From: Siderastrea siderea
Lineage: Eukaryota > Cnidaria > Anthozoa > Scleractinia > Rhizangiidae
Length of the DNA: 64,000 bases
Direction of reading: 5' to 3'
Assembly (NCBI GenBank): GCA_964030785.1
Contig: OZ034966.1
Span: 2,109,701 to 2,173,700, forward strand
Part shown: piece by piece, positions 56,460 through 64,000 of the stretch
Position numbering within the stretch: position 1 is the first letter of the stretch
How the letters are laid out: each line of letters opens with the position of its first letter
Made by a program: the position numbers and the translations under genes
Notes under the pieces: generated by a model
The model's database searches: none
Told to the model about the DNA's origin: nothing
Seen by the model: only the letters and a program-made list of their open reading frames with translations

Positions 56460-57980
56460 ATAATATTAAGGAGTAGTTTCAAAAACGCAGCGGTTCTGGG
56501 ATTTCCATCCACAAAGCTCTGAAGCTGAAAATTAACATACTCCGATTAGACCACTACTTTGAGTTTCCCACACCGAAGTTGATCTTTTTAACCTAGCGCA
56601 AGCGCGTAGACGCGGAGGACTTGGGGAATTAATTAGAACTTTGCACTTACAAAACTCCTTAACCACATACTATGCTATGTTACGGTATATGTTGGGTTTA
56701 TTTTGGGATTTAGTTATTTTAGATATTTTGGTGTTGGGAAAATATATACGAGATACGCAAATGCAAGAAAATTTGGTGCGTCAAAAGATATAATAATTCT
56801 TCCATATCGCAAAGCAAATCTTAATTTGTATACTTAGCTAAACGCTGAGCAAGTTTCACTGACTTTGTGAATTAAGGGATGATATCAGCTGGTTATCTTT
56901 TCCAAACAAGAAATTTCCTGCCTCCTGCACATTTTACTTTAAGCTGTGTTGGACTCGCACTTTTTGAGGAAAATCCGCATAAAAACAACTTTTCTGAGAC
57001 TTATTAAAATCCGGGATCGTCCGCCCTCCTTCACACCTTTTAAGGTCTTTGTTCTCATTTGAGTTATTTTTGAGAACAATTTCAATTTCAAACTAGAATC
57101 CTTTACGACAGAAACTTAGCTTTACTCACTATCTTTCAACCTAGCGAGATGCTTTCTTGTATCGGAATTCGTACCTTGAGAAAAACTATGATTTACGATT
57201 TTTGCACAAGAAAATAGACAAAACTTTATTTTAAATTCTTTTGTCCCAGACCAGCTAGCAGCTGAAACTAGTTCCTCCTACGTGATAATTTTGTTTGATC
57301 TACATAACACTTTTAAAAAGTAATTAATTCTTAACATTTGCCATAAATACGAGAGGATTGTAAGCGAACGACACTGTCATTGAGGATCTGATGCCCCGTT
57401 ATCTGAGGATCATGATTCTCAGACCTGAGCTTTCTTGGGAGAGATAAACTACTTATACGACGCCTAAATCAGCAGTCTACTAGTTGGCTACAAAATCTGT
57501 TCCCCTGCAGATTTCTGGTGGTGAATCCGGGTAAAGGTCCTCGTTATCTAATTCCCCATAAACAAGTACTGACAGAAGCATGTGAACTTGAAGTGAGTTC
57601 AACTGAATTCAAGAAGACGTACTTTGTGAGTTAGTATGTTAAGGGAACCAAGCAACGAAATTTCAGCTTCTTAATAATTTTATTTCATGTTATTCTTATT
57701 CTCTTGTTAGCTTTCAGTCTTGTCTGAGATCTTCCTGTAATATTCTTTGCTGAATTTTGGTATTTTCGGCTACGTGTGTCGCAAATGTTTAATGAATCAA
57801 TGCTTGTTCAGATCGAGTGTGTAGAACATGGTAACGTACGAGATGATACAGCTGGCTTATATCCCAAACGTGAGAAAGAGTGGCGAATTTTCTAATAGAT
57901 GAATAACTATGAATTTCGACTCTAAAAGTAACTTTCTGAACAAAAACGACATTTTTTGAACATTGGCAACATCACATTTC
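56460..57980. other. Gene 2 intron 4, remaining part
   Basis: AT-rich with no exon or clear repeat identified. Confidence 0.45.
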
Positions 57981-57981
57981 A

Positions 57982-58299
57982 GTGCTCACTAAAAACTTAG
58001 AGAAATCTCCCGTAACACCTGCTTTTCTGAATTCTATCAATATACCTATGCCTACATTTTCTGGCTGTTCACAAGAAGACGTAAATGAGTTTTTAGTTCG
58101 GTTTAATAGAATAGCTTCTTTTTACGGACTTGACGAAGAAAGAAAGCTTAATTTATTACCTTTACTTCTAAGAGGAAGTGCGCTTGTATGGTTTACTTCA
58201 TCCACACACACTCCTGAGAGAACAACTTCCTCTACCCTTATGTGTACTGGAAACAAGAAAAAGATACTCATTCGATCAAGGCGAAGCCTCCCCGTGTAG
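57982..58299 (+). mobile_element. LTR retrotransposon gag fragment (Gypsy-like)
   Basis: A frame beginning before 57,982 contains MPTFSGCSQEDVNEFLVRFN followed by LNLLPLLLRGSALVWF, the typical retrotransposon gag capsid pattern (F.G...d...FL..F... then LRG.A..W). The gag part ends at about 58,200. No pol, LTR or zinc knuckle nearby. Confidence 0.7.
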
Positions 58300-58551
58300 C
58301 CGGGATTTTCCTTAGAGTTAGACATGAAATATAACTGTCGAATCCTCTTTCCTGAGGAGGCAAATATTCGATGGATACAAACTACACGTGACAGGACAAA
58401 AATGATACTAAAACTAACATTAATTCCAGAAGTTTCATTATAGTGTATTTACCTGTTTAGATTTCTTGAACTTCTTTTTAGTTTCAAAGGATTTAACTTT
58501 GTAATATGAGTTACGGTTAATGATATTTGTGATTATTTTCTGTCGTCATAG

Positions 58552-58728
58552 TTGCTCAATGCGGTGATCCTGGAACACCCGTAAATGGAAAGCAGAATGT
58601 CGAAAAAGGTTACGTACACGGCGGATCAGTGACGTTTGTATGTGACAAAGATTACACTCTACAAGGGGCGTCCAAGATTCATTGTCGAGCTAACAAGACT
58701 TGGAGTGATTCTGTCCCCAAGTGCTTAG
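58552..58728 (+). CDS. Gene 2 exon 5 (CCP domain 1)
   Basis: Four cysteines (AQC, FVC, IHC, PKC) with GDPGTPVNG and the closing TWSDSVPKC; a canonical CCP in one exon between phase 1 introns. Confidence 0.94.
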
Positions 58729-59564
58729 GTAAGTATTATGATTAAACATTGAAGTAGAAAAATAAATAAAGAGCAATAAACCTTTACTTGTAGCACTACA
58801 GAGTAAGCAGAATTATCTTATCTTACATCAGTTTACTCCAGATAACCTTTCGTGTGGTACATGAAGTGGGCGCAGGAATCTGATTAAAGCGATTATAAAG
58901 TGCAGTTGCAGTGGAAAGAAGTTTTATAACATGGCCCCATTCCGAGCACACCAAAAGAAGGTTTACATATAAGCAAAAACCTCTTGTTAGATCCGCTTAC
59001 TTATGAAGCCATTTTAACTTTTGAAATGTTGACATTTTAGCAGTCCCTATCTCACGTCGTATTCCCTCCCAGTAAGTTAACGATATATCACGGCATTTAT
59101 TCATGAACAGCTTTTTTTAACAATTTTTTCACAGCTTTTATCACAAAACCATTCAGATATAATTTATTTCTGCGCACTTCAATCAGATTCCTGCACCAAA
59201 AAAAAAAGAAAACAAAAACAAAAACAAACAAACAAAAAAAAAACAGGTGATTCGGTCCCAATCTCACTACTTGTCGACTACTTGCGAGGGCAATTCTTCT
59301 TTTTCAACGAGTACGTTAAGGCTCGAGTATTTCTCCTTTACAGGACACAATAGTAAATCTTCTGAGTTTTGTTTTGGCTCTTTGTTTCCCACGCAAGACT
59401 TGGATACAAAACAAAATAGCCGATGACCTGGGAGTCACGTTTAATGTGCCATAAAATATTAAACTAATTAATCTGTAAATGTTTTTTGCATTTTTTGCAT
59501 CATGTACTGATAAGATATTTTAAAATACCAATTCTTTTACTCGCTTGGTTATTTATTTTAACAG

Positions 59565-59732
59565 CCCCTTGCCTGGACCCTAATGCCGCTTGTCGAGGAA
59601 ACATGATCAGACAAGTCTTTCGTCATGACCAAAGAGCTACGTTCACTTGTCCCAAAGATTACGTCATGGAGGGCGTTTCTGTCATTACGTGCTCAGACGG
59701 CAAATGGAGCAATAAAACACCAAGTTGTAAAA
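59565..59732 (+). CDS. Gene 2 exon 6 (CCP domain 2)
   Basis: Reads PCLDPNAACRGNM, then FTCPKDYVMEG, ITCSDGKWSNKTPSC. It has five cysteines; the extra one (AAC) could be free or pair outside the fold. Phase 1 on both sides. NKT is a possible glycosylation site. Confidence 0.92.
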
Positions 59733-60466
59733 GTAAGTGGTATGTGCCTGTAAAAACAGCCTAGTCGCTATACATTACCATGATATGATAACCTGATAGG
59801 GTAACTTTAACGTTAATTTTGAACAACCTTTCAAATAACCAGGCATTTTTTGAAATAATTTTTTTCAAATTTCTTAAGTTATTCATAGAAATCGTAAGGT
59901 TTTTTTGCCCTCCATTTTTGTGGCCAATGCGCATGTGCCAGTAACCACCTATGCGACATGTAAGTAAGTAACAATGGAATATTATCCGGAAACCAATCAG
60001 GAAAAGTTACCACTTACCATTTTGAAAGCGCTTTCTCTCCGAATTCGTCAGGAAGCTATTTACCGGAAGTGAACAGCAAAGGCTTTCCGAAGGTTGAGAA
60101 GCCAATCACAGCATGCGTGAAGTTAAGTTTATTATGAAATATTTTTATTAAGTATTATCAAGTTTAATTCATTTCATATTGCTCAATCCATCACAAATTA
60201 TTTCTCCTCTTCCTTAATTTTTAAAATAACCATTACAAATAATCAAGTATACTATAGAGCTTCGCAGTTATAACACCAGATCTGCGAGTAATTACCGATC
60301 TCATACAAGTGGAGCAAAAAACGATAGGAGACATCTGTACGGAGGGTACGTTTGATGTTCTCGAAAATTAATTACTGGCCACTGTGGACTTTCGCACATT
60401 CTCGTTCGAACATAAAAGGCATTGGGAAAACTGGTTGGTGCTAACAAACGTTTTTACCTATTGTAG
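59733..60466 (+). other. Gene 2 intron 6
   Basis: No exon or clear repeat seen. Confidence 0.5.
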
Positions 60467-60664
60467 AGATATATGACAGAAGATGCGTTAATCTGCTCCG
60501 AGGTCTTTTAAAAAATCCACCAGAAAACACCCGGATCGCTATAAACATTGGTCTTTCCAAAGCAAGATACCGCTGTCGTAAAGGATTCGAACTGGTCGGT
60601 AACGAATTGCGGACTTGCAGAGAAGGAAGATGGAGGGGAAAGACAGAACCCCAGTGTTTAAATG
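60467..60664 (+). CDS. Gene 2 exon 7 (CCP-like domain 3)
   Basis: Paralogue of the gene 1 exon at 19,190: DRRCVNLLRGLLKNPPENTR, then KARYRCRKGFELVG, RTCREGRW and PQC. The acceptor could alternatively be two bases later, but the phase supports 60,467. Confidence 0.92.
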
Positions 60665-61241
60665 GTACAGTTAACATACCTTAGATTAAGCTTATATTCA
60701 GTACACTGTATTCTGTAAGAGTAAAGATGATTTTCATTTCCTTGATTTATTATAGCCTGATCGTCTCTATATACAAGTACTCATTCTGGAATTCATTCGG
60801 GTGACAAGTACACTCTTGCCACGGACTGCATTTACTTTCCTTCATTCGTATGATACACAGTTGTTCGTAACTACGAAGCTGTTTCGAAGCTGTGAAGCTG
60901 TAACGGCGTATAGCATTAAAACAGGTTTTTTACGCAAATGGTAGCGATAATACATACTAAAGGTTCACTCTTCTGTTAATCCTATTGTTTCATTTCAAGC
61001 CCAAGAACTGAATGTGGAATCAACCTGGATTCTTTTCACATGCGTCACCCCACTAGTGTTCCAATATATACCAGTATGTTCTTACCATGAATACTGCTCT
61101 GAAAGTAATTTTTATTGACATGTTTCGGCAGTGTACCTATCTCCAAGTATTAAGACCATAAAACCGCCTCATTAAAGGTTAACATGCAAAAAGTGCTACT
61201 AATGGAAACTGACATTAGCTAATTCCATTGTCCTCTTGCAG
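60665..61241 (+). other. Gene 2 intron 7
   Basis: No exon or repeat identified. Confidence 0.5.
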
Positions 61242-61470
61242 AATTAACCTTCATTGTTCGTAACAAAGTGAATATTTCTTGTAACAACGAAACAGAGACT
61301 GGATTCAACAGAACACACAAACGACGTCCAAGAGCCATAAACTTAAACTCCAATGGTGGATTGGATCTAGTGTTTGTACTTGACGCTTCCTTCAGTGTAA
61401 AGAGGGAAGGATTCAAAAAAGGTTTGGGATTCGCAAAGGAGCTCATTAAAACAATTGGTATGAGTAAAAG
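61242..61470 (+). CDS. Gene 2 exon 8 (linker and vWA N-terminus)
   Basis: A basic linker (RTHKRRPR, a plausible protease-cleavage site) is followed by LDLVFVLDASFSVKREGFKK, the first beta-strand and DxSxS MIDAS motif of a vWA domain. The donor AAAAG|GTTTGT in phase 2 makes the next exon read in frame; a nearby GGTATGAG at 61,458 would not. Confidence 0.88.
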
Positions 61471-63457
61471 GTTTGTAGTTTGCAATAAGAAAAATTAATT
61501 ATTAAGTATTTAAGTAATAAGTAATTTATTGAACGTTTCATGGGCATATGTTATCTCAATCCTTTTCCTCCTTCTAGTAATAGTTTTGGTTTTCGTTTAG
61601 CCGCTCTCATTTTTACTAAATCCAGGTTTTGTAGTCACATCAGCGTTATTGGTTGTGGTCTCCAATACAAAGTCATCCTGAAAGGGTTTTGCTCAAATTT
61701 TCACGCGTCTACGTTTTTCTCCTTCGAACCAACAATACCTTCACGAAATTCAGTGCGCTCAAAATGCTCTTTCATGTAATATGATGAGGATCACTATTTA
61801 GAGCTATGGGCAAAAAAACGTGACGATCTAAACAAACAAGTTCTCCAGTGTCGTAACGAACTTTCCAAAATTTGCCCATTTGTTTAAGTACATGCAATTC
61901 GCGCCCAAATTCAGAAACTCAATTCTAAAGTTTTCAACCACCTGTGCCAGCGGTCCATCACTTGAAACCAAAAACAGCACCGTAGTCACCATTCCAGAAA
62001 ATCTGCCGCTTTCCGATTCCGGAATTAGGGTCTGTTATTTGTAAGGGTTTAAATTTTGTTCCTGTAGCCAAGCGAACCGGCGAGATGGTCGTGTAACCCG
62101 CCTATCCATACTATCTCTCATTTTATCTTGATCACGTTTACATGATAAGTGGGGTAAACCACCGAGGCGTGGTCGGGCCCTAGTAACATTTCAAAGCCCT
62201 TGGTTACAAACCTGGTGTGCTTTTTGGCAGATTATACCTTCTAAATGTTAAAACAATCAGAACCCTGACATTCACTCCCAGGGTGCAAACAATTTTGGTG
62301 AAGATGCGAAAAAATTGAAAGCAGCAGAGAGACTTCACGCGTACGCGGCGAGTCTCAAGCTTCGCCTAGCAACATAGCCTGATTCTCAGACGTCCGTGGT
62401 CGTTCGTGGCCGGCAGGCTACTAACAACACTACTTCACCGAATCGGTGTAAATCGTTCAGTCATCTGAACAGTTAATGTCGTTGGCGCAGGATTTGCATC
62501 ATTAAAAGAGACAATAAAAAGCCAAAGCACTGAAACGTTGCCGAAAAACCAGCTAGCGAGTTCGGCCACCTTTTTGTTTTTTTTTTGTTTACCGGTGGTT
62601 AGCGACTACTTGGTAACCTCGGGTACATTTACCCCGATCTGCCAGGTTGTCAAAATTGCATGAAAAGGCGAGCTATTTTTCGATCACGGCTTGGCAGGTT
62701 AGCACACCTACTTGAGGTCCCCCACCTCCATGAAAACAGGCCATAAATTTGTCAACCAGGTTTAAGTCTTAAAACGTGTGGCATTTTTTTTTATGAGTCC
62801 CAGCTAACACATTAAGTCTTGGAAATTTCCATCAGCCGTTGTTTTTTCAAAAAAGGTTTTATTAGGATCCACCGAAAGCAAGTAAATCCATTTCCCGAGT
62901 CACATCCGACTCATCCTAGTCCGAATCAAATGGCCGAGTCAGTTTATCGGCGAACCGCAAAAGAGCCTAGCCTTTATTTCTCCTGTAAATAACAGGTTGT
63001 ATTGTTCTTAATCGTATCTATAACAAAATGCTCGATTGTGATTGGTTCTTCGCGCGCTTATTTGATACATAATTGGAGGGTAATCACCTGGGTGTCCAAT
63101 TACAGCTGTCTAATTTGAACTTTTTGTAATTGGACAGCTGTAATAGGACAACTACGCTGCGTGCGTGTCAATCAGGTGCACTAAAATGGGTTCTTTTCAT
63201 AGCTGTTTCTCCACTGCTTGCAAAACTGATAAATAAAGTTATATCCCCGAAGGGCACGTACATTTTCTAATCTCGCATTTTGTTACAGACACTATTAATT
63301 GGTAGCTGGCCTTTGTGTCGTACAATTTAAGGGAAATCGTGCTCGTAATTTCAAATCGTCCTCGCGCTACAAGCTCGGGCGATCTAAAACTACTCGCCTG
63401 ATTACTCCCTGAATTTTATTCCACTTATTCCAATTACCATTACCAATAATTTTGCAG
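61471..63457 (+). other. Gene 2 intron 8
   Basis: No exon seen. A hairpin-forming inverted pair (CCAATTACAGCTGTC and GACAGCTGTAAT) is at about 63,091-63,144. The 61,540-61,779 frame is not supported. Confidence 0.5.
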
Positions 63458-63768
63458 GTCTGACGGAACTCGTGTTGCACTTGTAACTTTTTCCACGGAA
63501 GCTAAGCTTGAGTTCAATTTGGGAGATGCCAAAGTAGATACAATAGAGAAAGTCATCAAGGAAATTGACAAAGTTAAGTACATCGGAGAGGCTACTGCTT
63601 CTGCTCTTGCCTTGAAGAAAGTCAGGAGGGTTGTTGTGCCAAATGCCCGTGCAGATAGCAAACGGGTGATGATGTTCATTACAGACGGACTGTCCAATGT
63701 CGGTTGTCCTCCGCGAAAAGAAGCGAAATATCTTCGAGAGCAGGAAGGCTTCGAAATATATGCTATTG
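63458..63768 (+). CDS. Gene 2 exon 9 (vWA core)
   Basis: Reads TRVALVTFSTEAKLEFN, then IGEATASALALKK with the MIDAS Thr, and MMFITDGLS with the MIDAS Asp; all three metal-site elements are therefore present across exons 8 and 9. The exon ends in phase 1 at YAIG with a GTAAGATC donor. The vWA fold needs about 50 more residues outside the window. Confidence 0.92.
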
Positions 63769-63784
63769 GTAAGATCATGCTTAT

Positions 63785-63835
63785 ATAAGATCATACTACT
63801 ACCACTTCTACCACTACTACCACTACTACTACTAT

Positions 63836-63870
<35 letters not shown>

Positions 63871-63898
63871 TTACTACTACTACTACTACTACTACTAT

Positions 63899-63933
<35 letters not shown>

Positions 63934-63950
63934 GTATTATTATTAGATTA
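63785..63950 (+). repeat. (TAC/ACT)n microsatellite
   Basis: Starts 20 bases after the exon 9 donor; its frames give poly-Leu and are not genes. Confidence 0.95.
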
Positions 63951-64000
63951 TTAGATTATTATTACTATTACTATTATTAGATCCTGAATCTTTAGATAAT

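Larger units (their letters stand above)
44129..63768 (+). other. Gene 2: secreted F5/8C-CCP3-vWA protein (gene model, 3' incomplete)
   Basis: Nine coding exons join in frame: 44,129-44,152, 44,994-45,054, 47,071-47,354, 48,471-48,642, 58,552-58,728, 59,565-59,732, 60,467-60,664, 61,242-61,470 and 63,458-63,768. About 541 residues are encoded so far and the last donor is open in phase 1, so more exons lie beyond the window. Order: signal peptide, F5/8 type C domain (about 29-180), three CCP domains (181-239, 240-295, 296-361), vWA domain (about 374 to beyond 541). CCP3-vWA is the factor B/C2 core, and those proteins end in an S1 protease domain. A discoidin domain in front is not part of the classical factor B layout. 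Likely role: a surface-binding complement-like component. The protease part is inferred only. Confidence 0.88.

Noticed and set aside
63697..63954. Poly-Leu membrane protein
   Set aside because: (TAC)n microsatellite following an exon donor.

Overview
The window is intron-rich, AT-rich animal DNA packed with transposon debris, microsatellites and tRNA-derived SINE-like repeats. The repeat types (a tRNA-like SINE with a conserved tail, CCAAT-rich MITEs, Tx1/L1-like and CR1/L2-like LINE relics, Harbinger/MADF relics) and the protein families point to a cnidarian, most likely a stony coral. This is inferred from recognition, not from a search.

The genes form one cluster of secreted, complement-like modular proteins on the + strand. 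Gene 1 (exons found at 16,001-23,724; first coding exon not located) encodes a signal peptide, three CCP/sushi domains and a trypsin-fold serine protease domain with an R|IVGG activation site and an intact His/Asp/Ser triad. Gene 2 (44,129 to beyond 63,768, 3' end outside the window) encodes a related signal peptide, an F5/8 type C (discoidin) domain, three CCP domains and a vWA domain with an intact MIDAS motif. A protease domain may follow outside the window. Gene 1 and gene 2 share the signal exon and the third CCP exon, so they are paralogues that have gained or lost internal domains.

Around gene 1 the three-exon protease cassette is repeated. Copy A (728-2905) has Ser195 changed to Gly, a lost cysteine and a frameshift. 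Copy B belongs to gene 1 and is intact. Copy C (31,448-33,380) is fully open, but its catalytic His is Gln, while it alone carries Asp at the S1 position 189. Copy D (29,717-29,840) is a lone second exon with a stop codon. Copies A, B and D share a unit made of a 3'-truncated LINE piece plus exon 2. All cassette exons are phase-compatible, so C could be an alternative 3' end of gene 1.

Layout: 1-2905 copy A with LINE debris; 2906-8835 first copy of a large segmental duplication; 8836-16,000 mobile elements (including a 1.3-kb TIR element carrying a SAP-like ORF), a local duplication and a minisatellite; 16,001-24,100 gene 1; 24,100-31,400 repeats, a broken LINE and copy D; 31,448-33,650 copy C; 34,090-42,840 second copy of the segmental duplication, interrupted by a 3.2-kb TIR element; 43,400-64,000 gene 2, whose introns hold a Harbinger relic, two MITEs, a 4.5-kb foldback-like TTAA element and a gag fragment.
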